From CAYOYH01 sp964408165 (GTDB lineage: Bacteria > Patescibacteriota > Saccharimonadia > Saccharimonadales > CAYOYH01), in contig CAYOYH010000002.1 in the NCBI GenBank assembly GCA_964408165.1, forward strand, positions 1 to 37,953: a stretch of DNA of 37,953 nucleotides, given 5' to 3'. Below, piece after piece: positions 9,575 through 16,958 of this stretch. The number at the start of each line of letters is the position of its first letter. The first letter of the stretch is position 1. The notes beneath the pieces were generated by a model that was not told the origin of the DNA, ran no database searches, and saw only the letters and a list, made by a program, of their open reading frames with translations. Position numbers and translations under genes: made by a program.

Positions 9575-9968
9575 CCAATTAGTTAGAAGCGGCCGCAAGA
9601 AGACTAAGAAGAAATCTAAGTCTCCTGATTTGGCGTGGGTTAGTAACTCGCTCAAAACTAAGAAGTATCAGAAGCCGTCACCGCTGAAAAGAGGTGTTTG
9701 CATCAAGGTAACAACCCGAACTCCGCGTAAACCGAACTCGGCACTACGCAAAGTTGCTAGGGTGCGCTTGACCAACGGACAGGAAGTCTGGGCCTACATT
9801 GGTGGCGAAGGACACAACCTCCAAGAGCACGCTGTGGTTTTGGTTCGCGGTGGTAGAGTTCCCGATTTGCCGGGTGTGCGCTACCACATTGTTCGTGGCG
9901 CGCTAGATTTGCAGGGTGTTGAGGGGCGAAAACAACGCCGCTCAAAGTACGGAGCGAAAAAACCGTGA
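9561..9968 (+). CDS. rpsL: 30S ribosomal protein S12 (uS12)
   Basis: A decoding-centre protein of 135 residues with a GTG start and AGGGGAG Shine-Dalgarno. The core is standard: MPTINQLVR, PNSALRKVARVRL, YIGGEGHNLQEH, and DLPGVRYH, which keeps the Asp (102) that is methylthiolated in many bacteria. Two classical positions differ from E. coli. R56 occupies the K42 position (TPRKPNS) and P101 occupies the K87 position (GGRVPDLPG). It starts the str-type cluster rpsL-rpsG-(unknown)-fusA. Its stop overlaps a repeat-borne short ORF (TGATG). Confidence 0.97.
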   Translation: MPTINQLVRSGRKKTKKKSKSPDLAWVSNSLKTKKYQKPSPLKRGVCIKVTTRTPRKPNSALRKVARVRLTNGQEVWAYIGGEGHNLQEHAVVLVRGGRVPDLPGVRYHIVRGALDLQGVEGRKQRRSKYGAKKP

Positions 9969-10177
9969 TGAGTATAAAGTATAAAGTATTGAGTATTAAG
10001 TATAAAATAAGTAGCGAAATAAGTAGCAAGTATGAAGTAGCAAGTATAAAGCGTGGGAAAACTGCAATGGCTGCAGTTTTTGCCCTTTTTGCTAATTCCT
10101 TTTTGCTAATTCCTGCCCCTCTTTCTACTTTCCACTTTATACTTTCAACTCGCAGAACGGAGTTCTGCCGTGCCTAG
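9968..10177 (+). CDS. Repeat-borne 69-residue linker ORF, hydrophobic family, rpsL/rpsG junction
   Basis: This is the longest member of the hydrophobic short-ORF family. ATG overlaps the rpsL stop (TGATG), and its stop lies 8 bases into rpsG. The N-terminal half is an expanded repeat of SIKYKV/SSKYEV units. The core KTAMAAVFALFANSFLLIPAP matches the paralogues before rpsS, rplX and rplF. DNA features are the palindromic core AACTGCA-atggc-TGCAGTT and the terminal hairpin GCAGAAC-GGA-GTTCTGC (10152-10168), whose loop carries the rpsG Shine-Dalgarno. No known protein family. The peptide may simply be what is read as ribosomes cross the insert. Confidence 0.5.
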   Translation: MSIKYKVLSIKYKISSEISSKYEVASIKRGKTAMAAVFALFANSFLLIPAPLSTFHFILSTRRTEFCRA

Positions 10178-10649
10178 AAAAAAGACTAAATCCTTGCAAC
10201 GAGTAATACTGCCCGATCGCAAATACAATTCGGTGTTGGTTCAGCGCCTTATCAATAAACTGATGTTAAGCGGCAAGAAGTCGACTGCCGAGAGGCTGGT
10301 CTATGCCGGCATGGAGCAGGCCGCCAAAAAACTCAAAGTAGAGGAGCCACTAGCGGCGCTAGAAGCAGCCATGAAGCATATCTACCCAGCCATGGAAGTA
10401 AAATCTCGCCGAGTTGGCGGAGCCAACTACCAGATTCCTTTCGAGGTGAAAGGTACCCGAAAAACTCACCTAGCCTTGATGTGGTTCGCAGGGGCAGTGC
10501 GAGCTCGCAAAGGTAAATCGCTAGACAAATGCATTGCCGACGAAATTGTCGACGCCAACAACAGCACTGGCGCGGCCGTTAAGTTCAAAGAAGATGTGCA
10601 TAAAATGGCAGAAGCAAACCGAGCTTTTGCTCACTTCGCTAGGTATTAA
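10170..10649 (+). CDS. rpsG: 30S ribosomal protein S7 (uS7)
   Basis: A 30S head assembly protein of 159 residues that contacts E-site tRNA and mRNA. MPRKKTKSLQR at the start, NKLMLSGKKSTAERLVY, and RRVGGANYQIPFEV are diagnostic. The start codon is GTG. The Shine-Dalgarno CGGAG sits in the loop of a 7-bp hairpin that ends the upstream repeat insert, so access for initiation may depend on ribosomes arriving from that insert. The stop is followed one base later by the ATG of an unknown gene. Confidence 0.96.
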   Translation: MPRKKTKSLQRVILPDRKYNSVLVQRLINKLMLSGKKSTAERLVYAGMEQAAKKLKVEEPLAALEAAMKHIYPAMEVKSRRVGGANYQIPFEVKGTRKTHLALMWFAGAVRARKGKSLDKCIADEIVDANNSTGAAVKFKEDVHKMAEANRAFAHFARY

Positions 10650-10650
10650 C

Positions 10651-10974
10651 ATGACTATTGAAACTGAAGTAAATCACGATTTAAATAGTCCTGAGCGCAG
10701 AATTCACGACGAGGAACTTCTAGAAGTGTTGACTCGTTATATTGGCGGCGAATATGTTGCTTTGTCGATAGTAAGTACGGACAGGGAAGTCGGCTTTAGT
10801 GAATATGACATTCGTACCTCAAGATATGGAGAAGCAAGACCAGTTATCGCCAGCGACGAAATAGGACTGGCGTTGACTCTAGAAGACGCTTGGCAATTGG
10901 CAATTTCAATAGAAGCACACTGGGGAAGGCAAGGGCTGCCATTCAGTGAGAGTGCACGTACTGTAAAGGAGTAA
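10651..10974 (+). CDS. Unknown 107-residue acidic protein between rpsG and fusA
   Basis: I do not recognise this family. It begins one base after the rpsG stop, has AGGT as a weak Shine-Dalgarno, and ends one base before the fusA ATG, so it is fully embedded in the str operon and translationally coupled. The sequence is acidic with an alpha/beta flavour (EELLEVLTRYIGGEYVALS, then LTLEDAWQLAISIEAHWG). There is no cysteine, signal peptide or membrane segment. This position is normally empty in bacterial str operons. Its frame carries the fusA Shine-Dalgarno (AAGGAG) at the 3' end. A role with the ribosome or EF-G would be guesswork from position. Confidence 0.7.
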   Translation: MTIETEVNHDLNSPERRIHDEELLEVLTRYIGGEYVALSIVSTDREVGFSEYDIRTSRYGEARPVIASDEIGLALTLEDAWQLAISIEAHWGRQGLPFSESARTVKE

Positions 10975-10975
10975 A

Positions 10976-13060
10976 ATGGCAACAGAAAAACAATATCCAC
11001 TGAAAGATGTAAGAAATATCGGAATTATTGCTCATATTGACGCTGGCAAGACTACTGTTACGGAAGGCGTTCTTTACCGTACTGGCAAAAGTTACAAAAT
11101 CGGTGCCGTACATGAAGGCAAAGCCATTATGGACTGGATGGAGCAGGAGCAAGAGCGCGGCATTACCATTACTTCTGCCGCCACGACTTGCTACTGGCAG
11201 GATCACAAGATTAACATCATCGATACGCCCGGTCATATTGACTTTACCGTTGAGGTAGAGCGCTCGCTTCGAGTGCTTGACGGCGCAGTGACAGTTTTTG
11301 ATGGCAAAATGGGAGTGGAGAGCCAATCTGAAACTGTTTGGCGCCAAGCCGACAAATACGGCGTACCCAGAGTTTGCTTTGTCAACAAAATCAACCAAAC
11401 CGGTGGCGATTTCTACAAATCTCTAGACAGTATTCGTGAGCGACTAACCAAGCACGCCCACCCTATTCATTTGCCTATTGGTTTCGAGCAGTCGATTAAG
11501 GGCATTGTTGACCTCGTCAGCATGAAGGCCTACACCTATAAAGATTTCACCGACAAAGAAATGGTGGAAGTCGATGTGCCCGGGGATATGAAAGATAAAG
11601 CTCAGCGTTACCGTTCGCTACTAGTGGAGGCGGCGGCTGAACATGACGACGAACTTATAGAAAAATACCTCGAATCAGGAGAAGAATCTCTGAGTGATGA
11701 AGAAATCCATCGAGCTATTCGCCGGGCAACTTTGAGCGGCGATTTCTTCGCTGTGTCTGGTGGCGATGGTCGTGGAGTGATGGTGGAGCAGCTTTTGACA
11801 GCGGTCAACAACTATCTACCCAGCCCACTAGACCGAGGATCCACCTGGGGTATGCACCCTAAAACTGGCGACAAGATTGAACGCAAACCTGATGTTAAAG
11901 AGCCTTTTTCAGCCCTGGCTTTCAAGATTGCCACCGATCCGTTTGTCGGTAAGCTGGCGTTTTTCCGGGTTTATTCTGGCAAGGTTACGGCTGGGAGCTA
12001 TATCTTCAATTCGTCTACCGGCAACAAAGAGCGCGTCGGGCGAATTGTGCGGATGCACGCCAACACTCGTGAAGACACCGAAGAAGTTGAGGCTGGCGAT
12101 ATTGCCGCCATTGTCGGCCTTAAAGGCACGACTACCGGCAACACTCTTTGCGATCAATCCGACCCAATTCTTCTAGAATCCATCGATTTCCCAGATCCTC
12201 CGGTATCTATCGCTATTGAGCCCAAAACCAAGGCCGACCAAGAAAAGATGAGCCAAGCCCTCCAGCGCCTAGCCGAGGAAGACCCGACATTTCGTATACG
12301 CACAGATGATGAAACTGGTCAGACAATCATTTCCGGCATGGGCGAGCTTCACCTAGAAATCCTGGTAGATCGCATGAAGCGTGAATTTAGCGTCGAAGCT
12401 AACATCGGTCAGCCACAGGTTGCTTACCGCGAGACCATCAAGGCGCCAATGACGGAAATTGAAGGTAAATTAGTCAAACAAACTGGCGGGCGCGGTCAAT
12501 ACGGGCATGTGTGGTTGAGGCTGGAGCCACAAGAAGCCGGCGCTGGATTTGAATTTGTCGATGCCATTAAAGGTGGAGTAGTGCCCCGTGAATATATCAA
12601 TCCAGTCAAAGCCGGCATCGAGGAAGCCATGTCTAATGGCGTTTACGCTGGCTACCCGCTGGTGGATATGAAAGTGACTCTCTACGACGGCTCTTACCAC
12701 GATGTTGATTCATCTGAAGTGGCCTTCAAGGTCGCTGGTTCTATGGCGCTAAAAGCTGGCGTAAAAGCTGCTAAACCAGTGCTTTTGGAACCGGTAATGA
12801 AGCTAGAAGTGGTAACACCTGAGCAGTACATGGGCGATGTTATGGGTGATATCAATTCCAAGCGTGGCCGAGTAGACAGCATGGAAGATCGTTCTAACGC
12901 CAAAGTGCTGACCGCCTACGTGCCACTCGCCGAGATGTTCGGCTACACCACCGATATTCGTTCCATGACTAAAGGTCGAGCTAGCTCGACAATGGAGCTA
13001 GATCACTATGGTGAAGTTCCGAAGAATGTTGCCGAAGCCATAGTTGCTAAAAACGAATAG
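10976..13060 (+). CDS. fusA: Elongation factor G with variant guanine-recognition motif
   Basis: The translocation GTPase, 694 residues, full length. G1 is AHIDAGKT, switch I has EQERGITITSAATT, and G3 is DTPGH. The G4 motif is NKIN (residues 137-140), not NKxD, and the G5 region reads SGG (261-263) where SA(F/K) is usual. Domains II-V look intact, including FRIRTDDETGQTIISGMGELHLEI and domain IV GGRGQYGHVWLRLEP. EF-Tu in the same window keeps NKMD, so the change is specific to this protein. The start is ATG with AAGGAG. Followed by a repeat-filled gap. Confidence 0.95.
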   Translation: MATEKQYPLKDVRNIGIIAHIDAGKTTVTEGVLYRTGKSYKIGAVHEGKAIMDWMEQEQERGITITSAATTCYWQDHKINIIDTPGHIDFTVEVERSLRVLDGAVTVFDGKMGVESQSETVWRQADKYGVPRVCFVNKINQTGGDFYKSLDSIRERLTKHAHPIHLPIGFEQSIKGIVDLVSMKAYTYKDFTDKEMVEVDVPGDMKDKAQRYRSLLVEAAAEHDDELIEKYLESGEESLSDEEIHRAIRRATLSGDFFAVSGGDGRGVMVEQLLTAVNNYLPSPLDRGSTWGMHPKTGDKIERKPDVKEPFSALAFKIATDPFVGKLAFFRVYSGKVTAGSYIFNSSTGNKERVGRIVRMHANTREDTEEVEAGDIAAIVGLKGTTTGNTLCDQSDPILLESIDFPDPPVSIAIEPKTKADQEKMSQALQRLAEEDPTFRIRTDDETGQTIISGMGELHLEILVDRMKREFSVEANIGQPQVAYRETIKAPMTEIEGKLVKQTGGRGQYGHVWLRLEPQEAGAGFEFVDAIKGGVVPREYINPVKAGIEEAMSNGVYAGYPLVDMKVTLYDGSYHDVDSSEVAFKVAGSMALKAGVKAAKPVLLEPVMKLEVVTPEQYMGDVMGDINSKRGRVDSMEDRSNAKVLTAYVPLAEMFGYTTDIRSMTKGRASSTMELDHYGEVPKNVAEAIVAKNE

Positions 13061-13345
13061 GCAGTAGTAAGGCAGTAGACGGTAGATAGTAGACGGCAGA
13101 TGGCAGATAGCGAGGGAAAGTAATAAGTATGGGGATGGAGCTTGGACAGCAGGTAAAGTCCTGGTGAATTTTATAGAATTCACCATGGTTAGAACAGGGG
13201 TAGCGGGAATAGGCAGGAAGTAATAGTTGGCGGAGGCGGCAGGAGCTGGGGGCTGGGAGTTAGGAGGTGGGAGTTCCCGACGCTACGGTCGGGACAGGCG
13301 GGAGGTGGGAGCTTCTAGAATCTAGATTCTATCGTCTGGCGTCTA
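13061..13345. repeat. Degenerate TAGA-arm inverted repeat region between fusA and tuf
   Basis: No gene. The left arm is purine-rich tandem-like DNA (GGCAGTAGACGGTAGATAG) and the right arm is its rough complement (TCTAGAATCTAGATTCTATC, then GTCTGGCGTC). Inside are a perfect hairpin GGTGAATT-ttatag-AATTCACC near 13165-13186 and TCCCGAC-gctacg-GTCGGGA near 13274-13293. Neither has a clear U-tract, so neither is a strong terminator for fusA. Confidence 0.5.
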
Positions 13346-13355
13346 AATTTTAAGC

Positions 13356-13385
13356 TTTACAACAACAGAGTGATTACTCTATAAT
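13356..13385 (+). promoter_or_regulatory. Sigma-70 type promoter for tuf
   Basis: TTTACA (13356-13361) and TATAAT (13380-13385) are separated by 18 bp. The predicted transcript starts near 13392, giving a leader of about 78 nt that contains a small GC-rich hairpin (GCGC...GTGttttCAC...GCGC). tuf is therefore transcribed separately from fusA. Confidence 0.75.
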
Positions 13386-13469
13386 CATCTGGTATCTCGC
13401 GCGGGGTGTTTTCACTTGCGCTAAAAGATGAAATTAATTTTTAAGTACCACCATAAGAAGGAGAATAAA

Positions 13470-14654
13470 ATGGCAGATTTTGATCGAAGCAAACCACATG
13501 TAAACGTAGGAACCATGGGTCATGTTGACCACGGCAAGACTACACTGACAGCAGCAATTACCTCCACGCTGGCTACGAGGCTTCCTAGCGACATCAACAA
13601 ACCAGTGAAATACGAAGAGATTGACAATGCTCCAGAGGAAAAAGAGCGTGGCATCACCATTGCCACCTCCCACCAAGAATATGAATCAGAGAATCGTCAC
13701 TATGCTCACGTTGATATGCCGGGACACGCCGACTATGTGAAAAACATGATTACTGGTGCAGCACAGATTGATGGCGCTATTTTGGTAGTATCAGCAGCCG
13801 ACGGCCCTATGCCGCAAACCCGCGAGCATGTACTGCTGGCGAGGCAAGTTGGCGTACCGAAAATCGTAGTATTCCTAAACAAAATGGATATGGCCGACGC
13901 CGAACTGGTTGAGCTGATTGAACTTGAGGTTCGCGAACTTCTGACCAAATATGAATACGATGGCGACAACGCCCCCATCGTCAAGGGTTCAGCCTTGAAG
14001 GCTATCGAGGGTGACGAAAAAGAGATGGACAATATCATGGAGCTGGTCAAGGCTGTAGACGAATATATCGTGGAGCCAAAACGAGAGCTAGATAAAGATT
14101 TCCTGATGCCCATTGAAGATGTTTTCTCTATCAAAGGTCGCGGTACCGTGGCTACTGGTCGTATTGAGCTAGGTATCGTAAAAGTCAACGAAGAAGTTGA
14201 GATTGTTGGTATCCGCGACACGACTAAGACGGTTGTTACCGGTGTAGAAATGTTCAAAAAGAATCTAGACCAAGGTCAAGCTGGCGACAATGTTGGTATT
14301 TTGCTTCGTGGTCTAGAGCGAGACGATATTGAGCGTGGTCAAGTTTTGGCTAAGCCCGGCTCCATAGCTCCGCACACCGAGTTTGATGCGGAAGTCTACA
14401 TTCTCACCAAAGAAGAAGGTGGACGACACACTCCTTTCTTCAAAGGCTACAAGCCCCAGTTTTACTTCCGAACTACCGATGTAACGGGCGAAGTTGAACT
14501 TCCAAAAGACAAAGAAATGGTCATGCCTGGCGACACTATTACCTTTAAGGTAAAATTGCTGGCGCCTATCGCTATGAATAACGGACTGCGCTTTGCTATC
14601 CGTGAGGGTGGACGGACTGTTGGGGCAGGGGTAGTGACGAAAATTACGAAATAG
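13470..14654 (+). CDS. tuf: Elongation factor Tu
   Basis: The aminoacyl-tRNA delivery GTPase, 394 residues. G1 GHVDHGKT, effector region ERGITIATSHQEY, G3 DMPGH (Met where Cys is usual), G4 NKMD and G5 GSALKA are present. Domain III includes GGRHTPFFKGYKPQFYFR. The frame is open upstream to an ATG at 13428, but I choose 13470: AAGGAG stands at the right distance and MADFDRSKPHVNVGTMGH is the family N terminus. It is monocistronic, with its own promoter upstream and an intrinsic terminator downstream. Confidence 0.97.
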   Translation: MADFDRSKPHVNVGTMGHVDHGKTTLTAAITSTLATRLPSDINKPVKYEEIDNAPEEKERGITIATSHQEYESENRHYAHVDMPGHADYVKNMITGAAQIDGAILVVSAADGPMPQTREHVLLARQVGVPKIVVFLNKMDMADAELVELIELEVRELLTKYEYDGDNAPIVKGSALKAIEGDEKEMDNIMELVKAVDEYIVEPKRELDKDFLMPIEDVFSIKGRGTVATGRIELGIVKVNEEVEIVGIRDTTKTVVTGVEMFKKNLDQGQAGDNVGILLRGLERDDIERGQVLAKPGSIAPHTEFDAEVYILTKEEGGRHTPFFKGYKPQFYFRTTDVTGEVELPKDKEMVMPGDTITFKVKLLAPIAMNNGLRFAIREGGRTVGAGVVTKITK

Positions 14655-14687
14655 ACGCTAGACGACAGATTCTAGAAGCTAGAAGAG

Positions 14688-14713
14688 CACCCCGAAAAGG
14701 GGTGTTTTCTTTT
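14688..14713 (+). terminator. Intrinsic terminator of tuf
   Basis: CACCCC (14688-14693), loop GAAAA and GGGGTG (14699-14704) form a perfect 6-bp GC-rich stem followed by TTTTCTTTT. It lies 34 bases after the tuf stop. Confidence 0.85.
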
Positions 14714-15210
14714 GGAAGAGCTTGTCCGCTTGCTGGCGGAAGCCAAAGGGCACTACTAACAGCCAGTACATTCCAGCGTCCTTTTTGACAGCAAAGGAGT
14801 GTTCTTTGGAAAGCTTGTCCGCCTACCGGCGGAAACCAAAAGACGCTCTCTCGGGAGCGTACCCCATCATTACTTTTGATGGGCAAAAGTAATACAAAAC
14901 CACCTCCACGGACAAAAAACATTACTTGCTTGGTAGTTGTAGCTTTGCTGAACTTGCGGAAACTCCCTTTGGTCGGTCTCTCCGCCGGTTGGCGAATCGA
15001 CTGTCCTCGTTCTCCGCCTGTTAGGCGGATTCGCAAAGCTACAACCACCAAGCAAATCAGTTTTTCTTTAGTGTCGGCAGGGAACGCAGGGAAGCGCCAA
15101 AGAAGAAATACAGTGTTTCCAGCCTCCAGCCTCAAAGCTCTAAGCTCTAAAACGGCAGCACATCCCATCATTACTTTTGCTGGCAAAAGTATTATAAAAC
15201 CACTTGCCAG
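14714..15210. repeat. Cluster of hairpin repeats downstream of tuf
   Basis: Gene-free. GTCCGCC-type hairpins stand at 14719-14744, 14818-14833 (TCCGCC-tacc-GGCGGA) and 15013-15029. ATTACTTTTG/CAAAAGTAAT forms a perfect 10-bp stem at 14869-14893, and its whole neighbourhood (about 14863-14905) recurs as a direct repeat at about 15163-15205. TTGCTTGGTAGTTGTAGCTT... (14926-14948) is complementary at 22 of 23 positions to 15033-15055, enclosing the third GTCCGCC hairpin. Open frames across this stretch are repeat translation and not credible genes. Confidence 0.65.
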
Positions 15211-15361
15211 GAACTCATAGTCGCTATGACTAAGAAATAAAGGATTTACCAGGGCCTGCGGAACTCACTCTTCGCTGGACAGCGAATCGTTCAAACATCC
15301 TCGGCTCATTGGCGATAAATCCTTCACTTCTTATCATCGGACTAATCGATGGCAAGGAAGG
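15205..15361. repeat. Long imperfect inverted repeat
   Basis: The arms CCAGGAACTCATAGTCG...AAGGATTTACC and, inverted, GGCGATAAATCCTT...CTAATCGATGG pair over most of the element. AGGATTTA (15240-15247) and TAAATCCT (15314-15321) are exact. TTCGCTG-GA-CAGCGAA (15271-15286) forms an inner hairpin. No gene. Confidence 0.5.
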
Positions 15362-15376
15362 AACGCAGGGAACGGA

Positions 15377-15475
15377 ATTAGACGATAGACGACAGAAACT
15401 AGAGGGGGGATAACCAAGCCAGCAAAATACAAATGCCTGCGCCTCCAGCTTCTACCGTCTAGAATCTATCGTCTA
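15377..15475. repeat. TAGACGATAGA-type inverted repeat
   Basis: TTAGACGATAGACGACAG on the left and, on the right, the reverse complement of TAGACGATAGATTCTAGACG form a roughly 100-bp hairpin-capable element. It shares words with the repeats at 839-970, 13061-13345 and 14655-14680. Confidence 0.5.
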
Positions 15476-15658
15476 CCCCCAACTTCCGTATTCCACTTAT
15501 GTAGCAGGGTTGATGGTGGATTTACCATCCCCAGAGGATATTAGAGATTTCATACACAGCAAGACGAGCAAAGGAACATAAAAGACGAGGGTTATTCAGT
15601 CCAGAAAAACAGCAATCCCTTGTAGCCCATATTTGCGGGCATTGACAAATAAGTGGAG

Positions 15659-15664
15659 TATGAT
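15659..15664 (+). promoter_or_regulatory. -10 box giving a near-leaderless transcript
   Basis: TATGAT ends 11 bases before the ATG at 15676, so transcription should begin only about 5 nt upstream of the start codon. TTGACA at 15642-15647 is only 11 bp away and cannot serve as a normal -35 for it. Confidence 0.45.
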
Positions 15665-15675
15665 ACAGTTGCAAT

Positions 15676-16131
15676 ATGGAATCACTAAGTTCTGAGGATA
15701 GAGACTTTCTTTTTGAAAATGGCATAAAGAATAATTGCAATGATGGGTCGGACGTGTACTGGCGAACACCACGCGAACTTGAGCTTTTTCATATGCTGAA
15801 TCTGCCTGATATGATAGAGATGTCGGGCAGAGGCAAGGAAATTATTTTTGAGCATGATGAAAAGAAAAAGCAACATGATGAAATTGCTTCACGTCAGGAG
15901 ATGGATGGCATTAGTATTAGCGATTTGATGAAGGGCGTGAAAGACGGCACCTATGAAATATCTACAACACCTCCCGATATGCCTTCAGCTGGCCAAATGT
16001 TTGGAGTAATAGGTTCATCGGTGGTGTCCGAACTCACAACCATAGGCGAGAAGATGGTTGCTGAATTTGAAAGTCAACCACCACAGAAATCGGACGACTT
16101 TCCAGCTGGCGGATATGATTGCAACTACTAA
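15676..16131 (+). CDS. Unknown 151-residue acidic protein
   Basis: I do not recognise a family. It is soluble, acidic and methionine-rich, with a charged middle (EHDEKKKQHDEIASRQEMDG) likely to be helical and a disordered, proline-rich tail. No signal peptide and no membrane helix. No Shine-Dalgarno precedes the ATG, but a TATGAT -10 box lies 11 bases upstream, which fits leaderless initiation as at infA and trpS here. It stands alone between repeat clusters, upstream of rpsJ on the same strand. The continuous 151-codon frame plus the promoter make a real gene likely. Function is unknown. Confidence 0.6.
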   Translation: MESLSSEDRDFLFENGIKNNCNDGSDVYWRTPRELELFHMLNLPDMIEMSGRGKEIIFEHDEKKKQHDEIASRQEMDGISISDLMKGVKDGTYEISTTPPDMPSAGQMFGVIGSSVVSELTTIGEKMVAEFESQPPQKSDDFPAGGYDCNY

Positions 16132-16260
16132 CACCTGTACAGCCTCATTGAACTGTGTTAATTTATGACTACTAACTAATGTGTTGACTAAAAGTCGGCT
16201 GGTCGAAGAATCAGAAGATGTTACAACGCCCACTGGGTAATCCCAGAAAGGACAGCTCCT

Positions 16261-16587
16261 ATGGCTCAGGCTAAAAAAGAAAATAAACAGCGGATTCGCA
16301 TTCGTCTAAAGGCGTATGATCACCGGATTATCGACCAGTCTGCTAAGCAGATTATTGACACCGCGCTCAGGACTGGTGCTAACATTTCCGGTCCAATACC
16401 TTTGCCGACTCGTCGATCTACCTATACCGTTATTAAAAGCCCGCATGTCTACAAAAAGGGCGGCGAAGCTTTTGAGATGCGAGTGCACAAACGCCTTATT
16501 GACATCAGTGACCCGACGCCAAAGACTATCGATTCGTTGATGAATCTGAATCTTCCGGCGGGGTGCGACGCCGAGATTAAAATGTAA
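16261..16587 (+). CDS. rpsJ: 30S ribosomal protein S10 (uS10)
   Basis: 108 residues: IRIRLKAYDHRIIDQSAKQI, GPIPLPTRRSTYTVIKSPHVYKK and the terminal LNLPAGCDAEIKM define S10, a 30S head protein that also acts in Nus-dependent antitermination. The Shine-Dalgarno AAAGGA (16247-16252) directly follows a small hairpin CTGGG-taat-CCCAG. Unlike the usual S10 operon, rpsJ is separated from rplC by about 1.1 kb, with terminators in between, so it is its own transcription unit. Its stop codon is followed at once by a structured repeat element. I see no convincing promoter upstream. Confidence 0.96.
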   Translation: MAQAKKENKQRIRIRLKAYDHRIIDQSAKQIIDTALRTGANISGPIPLPTRRSTYTVIKSPHVYKKGGEAFEMRVHKRLIDISDPTPKTIDSLMNLNLPAGCDAEIKM

Positions 16588-16765
16588 CTTCTGAGCTACT
16601 GGTCTCAAACAAATGAAGAGTGAAGTAAATTCACTCTTTTTTGTTTGCTCTTGGCACAGGTAGCGAGTTTTCCCTCCGAGGCAACCGAAGCAGTATGTCC
16701 ACACAGCTATCTAGTTGCTTCTCGGGAAGAACTCACTACCTGCACTCAAGCCAGTAGCTCAGAAG
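16588..16765 (+). repeat. Three-way-junction 3' element, copy 1 (after rpsJ)
   Basis: Begins at the base after the rpsJ stop. Outer stem CTTCTGAGCTACTGG (16588-16602) pairs perfectly with CCAGTAGCTCAGAAG (16751-16765). It encloses a terminator hairpin (16618-16642) and a long hairpin whose arms are CAGGTAGCGAGTTTTCCC (from 16657) and GGGAAGAACTCACTACCTG (to 16742), topped by a conserved GCAGTATGTCCACACAGC apex. Total 178 nt. Related copies follow rpsI and the TPR gene. Confidence 0.75.
16618..16642 (+). terminator. Intrinsic terminator of rpsJ
   Basis: GAGTGAA (16618-16624) pairs with TTCACTC (16630-16636), followed by TTTTTT and further bracketed by AAACAAA/TTTGTTT. It is embedded in the three-way-junction element. 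Confidence 0.8.
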
Positions 16766-16793
16766 ACTGTACTTTCTGGATGCGCCAGGAAAC

Positions 16794-16857
16794 TTGCGAG
16801 GCTCGAGTAGTAGTATTTCCATACAACTACTCGAATAGCTCATCGCCGCCTCGCTAG
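16794..16857. repeat. Strong hairpin repeat
   Basis: GCGAGGC (16796-16802) pairs with GCCTCGC (16848-16854), and TCGAGTAGT (16803-16811) pairs with ACTACTCGA (16826-16834). No T-run follows. It lies between two terminator-bearing elements in a gene-free stretch. The sequence to about 16950 (GCAGTATGGTCATGTAGC) repeats the apex of the three-way-junction family in degraded form. Confidence 0.5.
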
Positions 16858-16958
16858 CAAAGAAATCGCCTCTGTCAGAAGCGAGCGACTAATGCAGTAT
16901 GGTCATGTAGCTACAAGGATTCCTCGTTGATGCCTCGTCAGCAATTCAATCAAGCACT

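Noticed and set aside
10976..13060. Minus-strand frames opposite fusA, rpoB, rpoC and tuf
   Set aside because: They are antisense shadows of strongly conserved genes with no independent signals.
13428..13469. Upstream in-frame start for EF-Tu (14 extra residues)
   Set aside because: AAGGAG lies inside that extension at the correct distance from ATG 13470, and the family N terminus starts there.
14876..15220. 114-codon plus-strand frame after tuf
   Set aside because: It consists of translated inverted repeats (the ATTACTTTTG hairpin region is read twice as similar peptides), with no ribosome-binding site and no protein-like composition.
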